64,000 nucleotides of DNA from JAUMBM01 sp964645715 (GCA_964645715.1 CAZYAO010000003.1:1-64000); one strand, 5' to 3'; counted from the first letter of the stretch, positions 7,406-17,460 are shown. The notes: a model not told the origin generated them from the sequence alone. Numbers and translations are program-made.

Positions 7406-9493
7406 ATGGTTCAAATGCGTCAGCAGTATAAAGGAATAATACTTATGAATGTTTTATCGGGTAGTCTGCTGCAGAGAGCCAGCGCGATTGCTGACCTAAG
7501 GAGGGAAAAGCATTGTAAACGGCAGTATTCCAATCTTCACGTTTTTCTGTATTTGGTGGTCTGCCTGCTACCTACCGCTCTTTGGTCTCAGGGAAGACCC
7601 GCAGCAACCTTACCTGTGGCGACTGAGCAAGGCTTTCAGCAAGTGAAGGTTAATTTTGCCAACGTTCTGCAGTTTCAACAATTGGGGGACAGTAGTATTC
7701 AACGGCTAATCGGCAATGTCGAACTTAGCCAGGACAGTGTATTTATGTTTTGTGACAGCGCTACTATTGCCAATAGCACACGGGTTGAGGCATTCAGCAA
7801 CATCATATTGCAGCAGGGAGACTCAATCAGCGGATTTGCTGATACACTTTTGTACGATGGAATTCTTAAAGAGGCCGATCTTTTCGGGAGGGTTGTGCTG
7901 GCCAATGGGCGGCAGAAACTATATACCGACAGGCTGCACTACGATCTGAAGATTAAACTGGCAACTTACACCACCGGTGCTACGCTGGTAAATGATTCTA
8001 CCCGCCTGACAAGTATTAGCGGCTATTACTATGCAGACCAAGAGGTGGCCTATTTTAAAGATAGTGTATTGGTTATCGACCCCAAATTTGCCCTTAGGGC
8101 GGACTCACTCCGCTTTGATGCCAGAGAGAACAGGGTTATATTTATTGGCCCTACCCGCATGCGCGTTGATAGTAGTGAGATTTACTGCGAAGCAGGTTTT
8201 TATGATATAGATGAGGACAGGGGAGAATTTTCAGGCGGTGCACAATATCGCAAGGGAGAGCAAACAGCTTCTGCTGACCAAATAATATTCAATGGTCGAC
8301 TGTCAACCTATATCCTACAGGGGAATGCCCGTGTGGAGGAAGGAGAGGGTAAATCAGCTGTTGCCGATACCATCATCTACAATCGCCAGGCAGATAAGAC
8401 CAGGCTCATAGGCAATGCGGTAGCGGTGGATGGAAAGCGAGTCATACAGGGTCCCATCGTCGACTATGATGGTCGACAGGCAGCGTACCAGACGCTGGGA
8501 AGGTCGCTTATAAGCGAGCCACCCCAGCTGTTGGAAGCTGATTCCGTCAGGTTTGAGCAGACAACAGGCTTTGGGCTTGCTTCGGGTCGGGTAATTTGGC
8601 AAGATACTAGTCAGCAACTTAGTATTTTGTGTGAACAGGCATTGTATCGACAGGAAGATGCTTATCTGAAAGCCAGCGGTGGTGTGCGCGGTCGTCCGAT
8701 GATGAAGATAGTTATTGAAAGCGATACGCTGTATATGACAGCCGATACCCTGCTTTCCACGAAAGCCGATACAACTGCTGCAGACTCTGCACGCTTGTTA
8801 CAGGCGTATCGCGATGTACGGATTTTTAAAAGCAACCTTCAGGCACTGGCCGATTCTGTCGCTTTTTCCCAACAGGACGAACTATTCCGCTTCTTTCGAG
8901 AGCCTGTTATTTGGTCTGATACGTCTCAATTTACAGCAGACACGATTTTTCTCGCACTACGGGAGGAAGCGCTGCATCGCATCTACCTTTTCAATGATGC
9001 TTTTATCATCAACAGCCCTGACGAGCTCTTTTACAACCAGGTGAAGGGAAAAAAGATAGAGGTCGATTTTGTAGATAACAATCTGCACCAGATGTTTGTC
9101 AGCGGCAATGCTGAGTCTGTCTATTATGCATTAGATGAACAGCAGGCCTATGTAGGCGTAAATAAGACTGTCTGCAGCGAGATGAAACTACTGTTTGAGA
9201 ACAACCAGGTGAATGAAATAATGTTTTATAATCAGCCTGCTGGCAGATTAGACCCTATGGGAGCTGTTGACCACGAAAAATTGAGGTTGGCAGGTTTCGT
9301 CTGGCAAAAAGATATTCGTCCAAAGGATATAGATGATCTTTTCGGACCACCCAAGAGGACGATAACTGCTCTGCCACAAACATCTCCTGCACAGGAGGAA
9401 AGTAATGCGCGGGACGATGAAGCTCCGCCTGCGACTCCTGCCAACAGGTCAGCGACACCCCGGCCGGCTGGCAGAGGAGGCGGTGTTTTGTGA
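7406..9493 (+). CDS. OstA-like (LptA/LptD N-terminal family) envelope protein
   Basis: A 695-residue exported protein with repeated beta-strand motifs of the OstA/LptA organic-solvent-tolerance fold, such as RLIGNVELSQDSVFMFCDSA, repeated through residues 90-560. Bacteroidota genomes carry an OstA-like protein of this kind, thought to act in lipopolysaccharide transport to the outer membrane. The signal peptide lies unusually deep (LHVFLYLVVCLLPTALWSQ, residues about 44-62), so either the N-terminus is extended or a non-ATG start nearer 7530 is used. No C-terminal LptD barrel is visible. The tail is Pro/Ala/Arg-rich and looks unstructured. Confidence 0.83.
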   Translation: MVQMRQQYKGIILMNVLSGSLLQRASAIADLRREKHCKRQYSNLHVFLYLVVCLLPTALWSQGRPAATLPVATEQGFQQVKVNFANVLQFQQLGDSSIQRLIGNVELSQDSVFMFCDSATIANSTRVEAFSNIILQQGDSISGFADTLLYDGILKEADLFGRVVLANGRQKLYTDRLHYDLKIKLATYTTGATLVNDSTRLTSISGYYYADQEVAYFKDSVLVIDPKFALRADSLRFDARENRVIFIGPTRMRVDSSEIYCEAGFYDIDEDRGEFSGGAQYRKGEQTASADQIIFNGRLSTYILQGNARVEEGEGKSAVADTIIYNRQADKTRLIGNAVAVDGKRVIQGPIVDYDGRQAAYQTLGRSLISEPPQLLEADSVRFEQTTGFGLASGRVIWQDTSQQLSILCEQALYRQEDAYLKASGGVRGRPMMKIVIESDTLYMTADTLLSTKADTTAADSARLLQAYRDVRIFKSNLQALADSVAFSQQDELFRFFREPVIWSDTSQFTADTIFLALREEALHRIYLFNDAFIINSPDELFYNQVKGKKIEVDFVDNNLHQMFVSGNAESVYYALDEQQAYVGVNKTVCSEMKLLFENNQVNEIMFYNQPAGRLDPMGAVDHEKLRLAGFVWQKDIRPKDIDDLFGPPKRTITALPQTSPAQEESNARDDEAPPATPANRSATPRPAGRGGGVL

Positions 9494-9609
9494 GCCAGCT
9501 TTTTGGACTGTGCAGATGAACAAAAGCACATTGCCATATCTTTCATGTGAGAAAGATGTTGGTACGGGTTATACACGACATCGGTATTACTGAAATTTAA
9601 CGCGAGCGT

Positions 9610-10665
9610 ATGTTGCTGTCCGTAGGAACCAAAGTAAGATTGTTGCGCACAGGCGACGAAGGTTGGGTGGATGAACTGCTCGAGGAAGGTATGGTATCTG
9701 TATACCTGCCCGAGGAGGAGATGTCGATACCTGTATTCGTTGCAGATCTTGCCCGTTCGGAGACAGGCACCGCTTCCAAAGTACCTGCCAAGCTGGTGGC
9801 GGGTAAGCAGGACAAAAAGGTTGTCAAGCCTGATAGCCCTGATTTGTCTGGTCAGTATGCTATCCTGAATCCACAGGGAATTCAATTGGCTTTTGATCCT
9901 GTTTTGCGCAATGATGCGACACCAGAGAAGTACAATATATTTATTATCAACGACAGCAGGCGATCATACTTATACGTTTTTCAGTTTTTTACCAAAGGAG
10001 AGCTTCGGTGGGAAACTCGTGGCAGACTGCAGCCTGCCAATTATGTCGATACGGGCTTCCTCCAATTTGAAGAACTCAATGAGGCCCCTGAGATTGTCAT
10101 GCAGTGTTGGGAAATTTTGCCCAAAGGCAGCGGACCGTTGCTGCTGCGTCGCATGAAGCTGAAACCAGCTATGCTTTTTAAGCGCTTACTGACGGCACCT
10201 TTACTCAACAGGTTGGTCCATCTGATAAAAGTGTACGATTCACTGGACCCTAAAGAAAAACCGAAAAATATCACCTCTCCCAGCAGCCTTGCCGACTATA
10301 CCGAGAAACAACAAAAATCGAAGCCAGCGGGTCAGTGGACAAAGCTGGAAGATTTTTCTCATGAAGTATGGCAGTTGGCAACTTTTTCCAATGAACTCGA
10401 TCTTCATATCGATAAACTGGCCTCAGATCCGAAAAAACTCTCCCCAGGAGATATTCTGGCGCTGCAGATGAGGCATTTCGAACAGTTTATCCACGAGGCG
10501 TACAGGCTGGGTGTTGAGCGCGTTTTCGTTATTCATGGCCTGGGTGAAGGCAAGCTCAGAGCAGCCATAGCGCGCAGACTTAAGGAAATGCACGAGGTAA
10601 GTGCATACAAAAATGAGTATCATCCTAAATACGGTTGGGGTGCAACGGAAGTTATATTCTCATAA
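9610..10665 (+). CDS. DUF2027 / Smr-domain protein
   Basis: A 351-residue Bacteroidota protein. Its N-terminal 65 residues form a small domain (VGTKVRLLRTGDEGWV) that resembles a nucleic-acid or ligand-binding barrel. The middle has a beta-rich DUF2027 region, and the C-terminal 80 residues form an Smr domain with the HGLGEGKL motif near residue 305 and the LKEMHEV strand. Smr domains in MutS2 and related proteins are nicking endonucleases or ribosome-rescue nucleases, so a role on branched DNA or stalled RNA is plausible but unproven. The ATG follows a 116-base gap after the OstA-like gene, with no promoter box seen. Confidence 0.85.
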   Translation: MLLSVGTKVRLLRTGDEGWVDELLEEGMVSVYLPEEEMSIPVFVADLARSETGTASKVPAKLVAGKQDKKVVKPDSPDLSGQYAILNPQGIQLAFDPVLRNDATPEKYNIFIINDSRRSYLYVFQFFTKGELRWETRGRLQPANYVDTGFLQFEELNEAPEIVMQCWEILPKGSGPLLLRRMKLKPAMLFKRLLTAPLLNRLVHLIKVYDSLDPKEKPKNITSPSSLADYTEKQQKSKPAGQWTKLEDFSHEVWQLATFSNELDLHIDKLASDPKKLSPGDILALQMRHFEQFIHEAYRLGVERVFVIHGLGEGKLRAAIARRLKEMHEVSAYKNEYHPKYGWGATEVIFS

Positions 10666-10762
10666 CCAATTGTTTAGGTGGCTGCCATGAAATTGTCACA
10701 CATATACAAGTAAGAGAAATGATATGATACCGAACAACAACACAATATCGCATTTCTGTCTT

Positions 10763-10770
10763 TATCTTTG
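10763..10770 (+). promoter_or_regulatory. -7 box (TATCTTTG) for gcvP
   Basis: An exact TAnnTTTG match 79 bases before the gcvP ATG. The leader from about 10775 to 10849 is GC-rich but shows no recognisable glycine riboswitch. Confidence 0.55.
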
Positions 10771-10849
10771 TATTCGCAAAGTTTGTCCGGGGGGATTTCC
10801 GTCGGATCAGCTGCGGAGTATTCCTAACCACTTAAGTCGATAACCATAC

Positions 10850-13726
10850 ATGACCAAAGAAGCTAATTTCGACCAGTTTGAGCGCCGGCACATAGGTGCG
10901 AATGCTAGCGCTGCAGCGGCCATGCTGCAAAAAATTGGAGTGCCTTCCGTAGACAAGCTAATCGACGAGACTATTCCCGAGTCCATCCGACTTGAGCGTT
11001 CGCTCAATTTGCCGGATGCGATGACGGAGTATGCCTATCTTCGGGAGCTTGCGCAGACAGCCCGGCTCAACAAGGTGTACCGCAGCTATATCGGCTTAGG
11101 CTATTATGGTACGGTGACCCCTTCCGTGATTTTGCGCAATATTTTCCAGAATCCGGGCTGGTATACCCAGTACACACCTTATCAGGCTGAAATTGCGCAG
11201 GGCCGTCTGGAGGCATTGTTGAATTTCCAGACGATGGTAAGTGATTTGACAGGCTTGCCTGTGGCCAACGCCTCCTTGCTCGATGAAGGTACGGCTGCCG
11301 CGGAGGCTATGGCTATGTTTTATGGCTTAAAAAATAAAAAAGCCAAAGCGGAAGCAGCCAACGTATTTTTGGTATCAGATAAGGTTTTCCCGCAGACGCT
11401 GGAGGTGCTGTACACACGTGCAACACCACTCGATATTGATATCAAAGTGGTTGACGAGCAGTCCATGAATTTTACGGATCGTACCTTCGGTGTACTGCTC
11501 CAGTACCCTGATAAGACGGGTACTGTGTCTGATTACCGGGCGCTTACCGAGCGGGCCAAGGCTTCCGGGGTGTATGTGACCGTAGCCAGTGATTTGCTGG
11601 CGCTGACCTTGCTGAGCCCTCCGGGTGAGTGGGGTGCCGACGCTGTCGTGGGCAACAGCCAGCGCCTAGGTGTGCCCATAGGGTACGGAGGGCCGCATGC
11701 GGCGTTTTTTGCTTGCCACGACGACTACAAGCGGCTGATACCAGGCCGTATCATTGGTGTTTCGGTCGACCGCAAGGGCAACCGGGCATTGCGTATGGCG
11801 CTGCAGACGCGCGAGCAGCATATTCGCCGCGAAAAAGCCACTTCCAATATCTGTACTGCTCAGGCGCTGTTGGCCATTATGGCAGGTATGTATGCCGCCT
11901 GGCATGGCGCAGACGGGCTCAAGAGCATTGCTGGCAAGATACACGATCAGGCCCGTAAGCTTGCTACCTACGCTCAGTCGCTGGGTTACGTACTCCACAG
12001 CCCTCATTTTTTTGACACCATCCGGCTCGAAGCAGATTCGCACACCATTGAGAACCTGCAGCGCGCTGCACTCGCACACGGCATCAATTTGTATTATGAC
12101 AGACACGGAGTCCAGATAAGTCTGGATGAAACTGTACTGGAGGAGGACCTGCAGGATCTCGCCAGCGTGCTGGCGGCGGGCAAAAGCCATCATACGCACA
12201 CCTATACAGCAGATACGGCAGCAATCTTTGCCCTCCCCAAGGCGCTGGAGCGCAGTGCTGATTTCCTCACGCATCCGGTATTTAGCAGTTACCACACGGA
12301 AAGTGAGATGATGCGCTACATCAAGCGGCTCGAGAATCGCGATTTATCGCTGATGCACTCCATGATTGCGCTTGGCTCCTGCACCATGAAACTCAACGCG
12401 GCTACCGAGCTCATACCCGTAAGCTGGCCTGAGTTCGCCAATCTGCATCCTTTTGCGCCCATTGATCAGACAGAGGGCTACCAGAAAATCTTTGCCGAAC
12501 TATCGGCATGGCTTTCTGATGTGACAGGCTTTGCCGCCTGCTCTCTGCAGCCTAACTCAGGTGCACAGGGGGAGTATGCAGGACTGCTCACCATCCGGGC
12601 TTATCACCTCCACCACAATCAGGGGCATCGCAATGTTGCGCTTATTCCGGAAAGTGCCCACGGCACCAACCCTGCCAGTGCTGTCATGGCCGGTATGGAG
12701 GTGGTCGTTACCGGCTGCGACGAACACGGCAACATCAATGTCGATGAACTACGGGAAAAGGCGCTGCAGTACAGCGACCGACTCGCGGCGCTCATGGTCA
12801 CGTATCCTTCAACACACGGGGTATTTGAGACCCGTATTCGCGAAATCTGTGATATCATACACACGCATGGCGGGCTTGTCTATATGGATGGCGCCAACAT
12901 GAACGCGCAGGTAGGACTTACCAGCCCTGGCCTCATTGATGCCGATGTATGCCATCTCAATCTTCACAAGACGTTTGCCATCCCGCATGGCGGTGGCGGA
13001 CCAGGCATGGGTCCCATCTGCGTAAACGAAAAACTGAAGCCTTTCCTGCCCAAGCACCCCTTGGTAGCAACCGGCGGGGAGCACGGCATCACGGCTGTTT
13101 CCTCTGCACCTTTTGGTAGCGCAAGCATTTTGCTCATCAGTTACGCCTACATCAAAATGTTGGGAAGAGAGGGGGTAAAAAAAGCTACCGCTTACGCCAT
13201 TCTCAATGCCAACTACATAAAGGCAAGGTTGGAAGGTGCCTACAGCATCCTCTATAAAGGTGAAAATGGCCATTCTGCCCACGAACTCATTGTCGATTTG
13301 CGACCCTTCAAAGCTGTCATCAGTGCTGAAGATGTCGCTAAGCGCCTGATGGACTACGGCTTTCACGCGCCAACGCTCAGTTTCCCGGTGGCTGGTACCA
13401 TCATGATCGAGCCTACGGAGAGCGAAAGCAAGGAAGAACTCGATCGTTTCTGTGACGCAATGCTTGAAATCCGCAAGGAAATTGACGAAATTGCTACAGG
13501 TACGTATCCGATTGATAACAACGTACTGCACAACGCTCCGCATACACTCGAGATGATCACCGCTGATGACTGGCAGTTGCCATACAGCCGCGCCAAAGCT
13601 GCCTGGCCGCTGCCCTACCTTCGGGACGGGCGCAAGTTTTGGGCCAGTGTTACGCGCATTGACAATGCTTATGGCGACCGCAATCTCGTGTGCACTTGTC
13701 CCCCGGTGGCCAGTTATGCTGAATAA
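10850..13726 (+). CDS. gcvP: Glycine dehydrogenase (decarboxylating), P-protein
   Basis: The 958-residue P-protein of the glycine cleavage system, a PLP enzyme that decarboxylates glycine and passes the aminomethyl group to lipoylated GcvH. It is the long, single-chain form with both homologous halves. The PLP lysine lies in HLNLHKTFAIPHGGGGPG near residue 705, and the N-terminal ERRHIG and LLDEGTAAAEAM motifs are typical. The gene is more GC-rich than those before it. It is followed by a strong terminator and converges with a sugar transporter. No gcvT or gcvH is in the window. Confidence 0.97.
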   Translation: MTKEANFDQFERRHIGANASAAAAMLQKIGVPSVDKLIDETIPESIRLERSLNLPDAMTEYAYLRELAQTARLNKVYRSYIGLGYYGTVTPSVILRNIFQNPGWYTQYTPYQAEIAQGRLEALLNFQTMVSDLTGLPVANASLLDEGTAAAEAMAMFYGLKNKKAKAEAANVFLVSDKVFPQTLEVLYTRATPLDIDIKVVDEQSMNFTDRTFGVLLQYPDKTGTVSDYRALTERAKASGVYVTVASDLLALTLLSPPGEWGADAVVGNSQRLGVPIGYGGPHAAFFACHDDYKRLIPGRIIGVSVDRKGNRALRMALQTREQHIRREKATSNICTAQALLAIMAGMYAAWHGADGLKSIAGKIHDQARKLATYAQSLGYVLHSPHFFDTIRLEADSHTIENLQRAALAHGINLYYDRHGVQISLDETVLEEDLQDLASVLAAGKSHHTHTYTADTAAIFALPKALERSADFLTHPVFSSYHTESEMMRYIKRLENRDLSLMHSMIALGSCTMKLNAATELIPVSWPEFANLHPFAPIDQTEGYQKIFAELSAWLSDVTGFAACSLQPNSGAQGEYAGLLTIRAYHLHHNQGHRNVALIPESAHGTNPASAVMAGMEVVVTGCDEHGNINVDELREKALQYSDRLAALMVTYPSTHGVFETRIREICDIIHTHGGLVYMDGANMNAQVGLTSPGLIDADVCHLNLHKTFAIPHGGGGPGMGPICVNEKLKPFLPKHPLVATGGEHGITAVSSAPFGSASILLISYAYIKMLGREGVKKATAYAILNANYIKARLEGAYSILYKGENGHSAHELIVDLRPFKAVISAEDVAKRLMDYGFHAPTLSFPVAGTIMIEPTESESKEELDRFCDAMLEIRKEIDEIATGTYPIDNNVLHNAPHTLEMITADDWQLPYSRAKAAWPLPYLRDGRKFWASVTRIDNAYGDRNLVCTCPPVASYAE

Positions 13727-13772
13727 AAAACCAGTGCAGCATGCTTGTCGCAGCTTAGTTTTTTCATAAAAA

Positions 13773-13806
13773 AAAGGGCCGACCCGCTTGCGCGCGTCGG
13801 CCCTTT
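13773..13806. terminator. Bidirectional intrinsic terminator
   Basis: AAAGGGCCGAC (13773-13783) pairs with GTCGGCCCTTT (13796-13806). A-rich upstream and T-rich downstream, it serves both gcvP and the converging sugar porter, whose stop is at 13809. Confidence 0.85.
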
Positions 13807-13808
13807 GG

Positions 13809-15122
13809 CTAGCGGTTGGTGAGCCGCTGCTGCAGTTCTTCCAGTGAGACACCTTTGGTCTCAGGCATCAGCCACCACACGTATACCAGTTGTAGCACCA
13901 TCATGATGCTGAAAAAAGCAAAAATCGGACCACCGCCGAAGGTAGTGGCAAAGTAGGGGAATAAGTTGGCAATCAAGGCTGCAAAAACCCAGTGGGTGAG
14001 CGACCCCCAAGCCATGCCGGAAGCACGTACCGAGTTGGGGAAAATTTCGGAGATGAATACCCAGATTACCGAACCCTGTCCGATAGCGTGGGATGCTATG
14101 AATGCAAAAACGTATAAAGGCACGGCTGCAAACGATTTGTTGAAAAAAGCCAGTGCAATCAGCCCCAGGGAGGTGATATATCCAATGGACCCAATGTACA
14201 TAAGTACCCGTCGGCCGTAGCGGTCAATCAAAAACCAGCCCAAAACGGTAAAGGCTAAGTTTACGATCCCCACACCTGCCGTCGACAGCAGTGCACCCTC
14301 TTTGCCCAGCCCCGTCATTTCAAAGATCCGAGGAGCAAAATAAATGACGGCATTGATACCCGAGAGCTGATTGAAAAAGGCCAGTAAAAAAGCCAGCAGT
14401 ATGGGGAACCGATATTTTTTGGAGAAAAATCTGTCCACAATACCCTTTTTTTCTACACCGGCCGACGCACGAATATCCGCTACTGCCGCATCCACATTCT
14501 TCTCGGTAATGGAGAGTACCTGTCGCGCAAGGGCTTCGTCACCTTTGTGCAGCAAGAGCCAACGGGGTGTCTCAGGGGTGAAAATCATCATGACTGAAAA
14601 TACGAGGGAAGGGATGGCCACGATGCCCAGCATCCAGCGCCAGTCGTTGGAGCTGCCTTCCAGCAGATAGTTGGATACATAGGCAATGAGTATGCCCAAC
14701 ACTATGTTAAACTGAAAGGAAATGACCATGCGACCCCGAACTTCCGCTGGCGCAATTTCTGAAATGTAGACAGGTGCTACCACTGATGAGGCGCCAATGC
14801 TTATACCCCCCAATAGTCTGAATACCATGAATGTATTCACATCCTGCGCCACTGCCGTACCAATAGCAGAAAGAAAAAAGAAGATCCCTATCCACAGCAG
14901 GGTAGGTTTGCGACCGTAGCGATCGGCGGGAATTCCCCCGAAGGCGGCTCCAATCACGGTGCCGTAGAGCGCCATGGCTACGGCCAGTCCGTGCTGCCAG
15001 TTGTCGAGATTCCAAAGTTGCTGTATCGCCTGCTCAGCGCCCGAAATAACAGCGGTGTCCAGACCAAAAAGAAAGCCACCCAAACCCACGGTAATGGACC
15101 AGAAAATTAGCTTGTTGTTCAT
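13809..15122 (-). CDS. Sugar porter family MFS transporter
   Basis: A 437-residue, 12-helix transporter of the sugar porter family (XylE/GLUT type), probably a sugar-proton symporter of the inner membrane. Signatures seen: FGLDTAVISGA in helix 1, the RYGRKP motif between helices 2 and 3, PETPRWLL before the central loop, QLSGINAVIYF in helix 7, DRYGRR between helices 8 and 9, and PETKG just after helix 12. Start ATG 15122 (MNNKLIFWSITVG) is preferred to the TTG at 15146. The sugar is not determined; no catabolic genes adjoin it. Confidence 0.93.
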   Translation of the reverse strand: MNNKLIFWSITVGLGGFLFGLDTAVISGAEQAIQQLWNLDNWQHGLAVAMALYGTVIGAAFGGIPADRYGRKPTLLWIGIFFFLSAIGTAVAQDVNTFMVFRLLGGISIGASSVVAPVYISEIAPAEVRGRMVISFQFNIVLGILIAYVSNYLLEGSSNDWRWMLGIVAIPSLVFSVMMIFTPETPRWLLLHKGDEALARQVLSITEKNVDAAVADIRASAGVEKKGIVDRFFSKKYRFPILLAFLLAFFNQLSGINAVIYFAPRIFEMTGLGKEGALLSTAGVGIVNLAFTVLGWFLIDRYGRRVLMYIGSIGYITSLGLIALAFFNKSFAAVPLYVFAFIASHAIGQGSVIWVFISEIFPNSVRASGMAWGSLTHWVFAALIANLFPYFATTFGGGPIFAFFSIMMVLQLVYVWWLMPETKGVSLEELQQRLTNR

Positions 15123-15421
15123 TAATGTATTCGTTTGTTTAACCAATAAGTAGTTGTATTGCCCTCATGCAGCTTACCTATGCAGCCAATAGGTGCAAAT
15201 TATATGGCTGCTTGCTGCCCTGCAAAGTAGATAATATTTTGTTGGATTTGGGTTATCTGCAATAAATTATTTATCAGTAGGGTGGTCGGTACTAAGGTTA
15301 CGTCTGTTGTGGCCGCAGGGTTTGTGCTGGCTGCCGGTTTCTGTTGGCGGCTTTCCGGCGCTTAGACCTGCTTGCTAGAGGCATCTCCTATCCGTAGGGG
15401 AATAAATAATCAGTTGATTGC
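15123..15421. other. Intergenic region, no gene seen
   Basis: About 300 bases between the divergent sugar porter and rpsP genes. It moves from AT-rich (15220-15280) to GC-rich (15300-15380). I see no reading frame, RNA fold or operator I can support. Only the rpsP promoter just downstream is convincing. Confidence 0.4.
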
Positions 15422-15452
15422 TTGGCCGGCCGCGAAAATACATTTACCTTTG
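15422..15452 (+). promoter_or_regulatory. Promoter of rpsP (TTG-N20-TACCTTTG)
   Basis: TTG at 15422-15424 and TACCTTTG at 15445-15452 are separated by 20 bases, a good fit to the Bacteroidota -33/-7 promoter. Transcription would start near 15458, leaving a leader of about 70 bases that contains a short TCTC...GAGA hairpin (about 15475-15490). Confidence 0.7.
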
Positions 15453-15526
15453 TCACCCGATTGAAAGCCCATAGTCTCCTAGAGAGAGTAAGTGGGAATG
15501 GTTTCATTGAATGAAGCAACACAACC

Positions 15527-16036
15527 ATGGCTGTAAAAATTCGTCTGCAGCGCAAAGGTCGCAAACAGCGTCCGTTCTACCACATAGTGGTAGCCGATTC
15601 CCGTTCACCACGTGACGGTCGATTTATTGAAAAACTGGGTACATACAATCCCATGACAAGTCCTGCCACGATTGACATCGATCGCGAGAAGGCTTATGAG
15701 TGGATTGCCAATGGTGCCCAACCGACTGATACTGTCCGTGCAATCCTCCGATTCAAAGGTGTCCTCCTCAAGAAGCACCTGCAGCGTGGGGTCGCTAAGG
15801 GCGCTTTCAGCCAGGAAGAAGCGGATGCTCGCTGGCAGCAGTGGGTTGACGCTAAAGAATCAAAGATTGCTGCCCGGGTGGCCAAAACTACTGAGGCTAA
15901 AGCGGCTCGTCACGCGGCTATCTCCGGAACTCCTCCTCCACCAAAGCCGGTTGCAGTAGCAGCTGAGCCAGAGGCTCCTGCAGCTGAAGCTCCCGAAGCT
16001 ACTGAGGGAAGTGCAGAGGAAGCGGCAGAGGCTTAG
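15527..16036 (+). CDS. rpsP: 30S ribosomal protein S16 with long acidic C-terminal tail
   Basis: Small-subunit ribosomal protein of 169 residues. The core (VKIRLQRKGRKQRPFYHIVVADSRSPRDGRFIE) fills residues 3-85. A helical segment follows to about residue 125, and then a tail made mainly of Ala, Glu, Pro and Lys to the end (EATEGSAEEAAEA). Proteobacterial S16 is about 80-90 residues; long tails are known in Bacteroidota. It has its own promoter and terminator, so it is monocistronic here, without the rimM-trmD neighbours found in many bacteria. Confidence 0.96.
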   Translation: MAVKIRLQRKGRKQRPFYHIVVADSRSPRDGRFIEKLGTYNPMTSPATIDIDREKAYEWIANGAQPTDTVRAILRFKGVLLKKHLQRGVAKGAFSQEEADARWQQWVDAKESKIAARVAKTTEAKAARHAAISGTPPPPKPVAVAAEPEAPAAEAPEATEGSAEEAAEA

Positions 16037-16054
16037 CAGAAATTGTAAGAATAT

Positions 16055-16098
16055 AAGAGAAGGCCTTACTGATTTTTTAATCAGTAAGGCCTTCTCTT
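16055..16098. terminator. Terminator after rpsP
   Basis: A 20-base perfect stem: AAGAGAAGGCCTTACTGATT (16055-16074) pairs with its complement at 16079-16098 around a TTTT loop, with TTTG after it. It works in both directions and also serves the converging CoA-transferase gene. Confidence 0.9.
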
Positions 16099-16156
16099 TT
16101 GTTTATGCTACAGACTGGCAGCATAGCCATCAATCTGTACCGAAAGGCTTGGTAGC

Positions 16157-17257
16157 TTACCAACTGACTTCGAATACCACGGTTTTTACACTCTCTACGA
16201 CCCTTCCTGCTTCATCCTTTTGCTGCAGCAATAACCTGTGAGTTTTTTTGTCCTCGAATACTTCCGGGATGGTTCGAAGGGCACCTGCAGGCACCTGATG
16301 AACAGACAATGCCTGCAGCAGCTCCTCCCGGTCATGGTTGCCAATGGCTGTCGCCAGTATACGATTCAATGTATCCCGGTGGAGGACTCGCTGCTGATTG
16401 CTCGCAAATCGATCGTCGGTTACTAATTGGGGTAAGGAAAGTACCTGGCACAAAGCAGCAAACTGCCCCTCAGATCCTACCGCCAGCACGAGGGACTTAC
16501 CATCGGCAGCGGTAAATAAATCACCATAAGGCGCAATATTGGGATGCTGTGTACCCATACGCTGGGGTTCGTAGCCTGCAATTAACCAGTTGGTTGCCTG
16601 ATTGGCCAGCGAGCTGACGGCAGCGTCGTACAAGCTCACTCGCAGGTAGGCGCCATGTTGAGTTTGCTGACGGCGGAGTAGCGCCAGCAGGCAGGCTTGT
16701 TTGAGCTGGTGGGCAGCTAGTAAATCGATTAAGGCTACGGGCATTTTCACAGGCGGTCGGCCGGGTTCACCAGTCATCAGCAAAAATCCACTTTCAGCCT
16801 GCAATACTACATCAAAAGCGGGGCGAGGATCATCGCTTCCGTAGCCCGTAATTTCTGCGTAGATAAGGGTCGGGTTGCGCTGCCGCAGCTGCGCATAGTC
16901 CATACCCAGCCGGTTGGCTGAAGCTGGTCTGTAGTTGCTGATGACAATGTCTGCCTGTTCTATCCAATGAAGGACTTGTTCCTTGTCCACCGAATCGTGC
17001 AGGTCGAGCAAGTGGCTTTCCTTGCCCCAATTTACGCTGTGATAATAGGCAGAATCAGCCGTCGTCGGTTCTTCAGTGGGCGCTTTCCATCGGCGAGTAA
17101 CATCGCCGCCTGTCGATTTATTTTCGATTTTGATAACCCGCGCTCCCAGTTCGGCAAAAAATTGTCCGACGGCAGGTCCGGCCAGCACGCTGGCCAACTC
17201 AACGACAGTCAAGCCGTTGAATAAATGGTAAAGCTCAGTTTTCTCTTCTGTCTGCAT
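16157..17257 (-). CDS. CaiB/BaiF family (family III) CoA-transferase
   Basis: A 366-residue acyl-CoA transferase that moves CoA between carboxylic acids through a mixed-anhydride mechanism. ELASVLAGPAVGQFFAELGA at the N-terminus and VIKIENKSTGGD are family signatures, and the Asp of VALIDLLAAHQ aligns with the catalytic Asp. It is slightly shorter than the usual 390-400 residues. The start is ATG 17257 (MQTEEKTEL); the longer in-frame extension to 17407 is AT-rich and looks non-coding. The substrate is unknown (alpha-methylacyl-CoA, carnitine-like or dicarboxylate possibilities). Confidence 0.9.
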   Translation of the reverse strand: MQTEEKTELYHLFNGLTVVELASVLAGPAVGQFFAELGARVIKIENKSTGGDVTRRWKAPTEEPTTADSAYYHSVNWGKESHLLDLHDSVDKEQVLHWIEQADIVISNYRPASANRLGMDYAQLRQRNPTLIYAEITGYGSDDPRPAFDVVLQAESGFLLMTGEPGRPPVKMPVALIDLLAAHQLKQACLLALLRRQQTQHGAYLRVSLYDAAVSSLANQATNWLIAGYEPQRMGTQHPNIAPYGDLFTAADGKSLVLAVGSEGQFAALCQVLSLPQLVTDDRFASNQQRVLHRDTLNRILATAIGNHDREELLQALSVHQVPAGALRTIPEVFEDKKTHRLLLQQKDEAGRVVESVKTVVFEVSW

Positions 17258-17460
17258 CTTCGTCTTCAGAAAAATAATGACAATCACCTGCATAAACTGA
17301 CAATGATAAGCCCTTGAGCCGCCGCCAGAGATTGTCGGATGATTGGTGGAAAAAAATATGCTGTATTGTTGAAAAAAAATCGCTGTTATTGTGAACTTGG
17401 AATTCACTATAAAATTATATATTTTCGCGTTAACTAATCAGGTATAATCGCCCATACCGT

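Noticed and set aside
10771..10849. Possible glycine riboswitch in the gcvP leader
   Set aside because: The leader is about 75 bases, too short, and has none of the paired conserved elements of that riboswitch.
12809..13852. Open frame of 347 codons on the - strand inside gcvP
   Set aside because: It lies wholly opposite a well-conserved gcvP and has no recognisable motif; GC-rich codon use on the other strand explains its openness.
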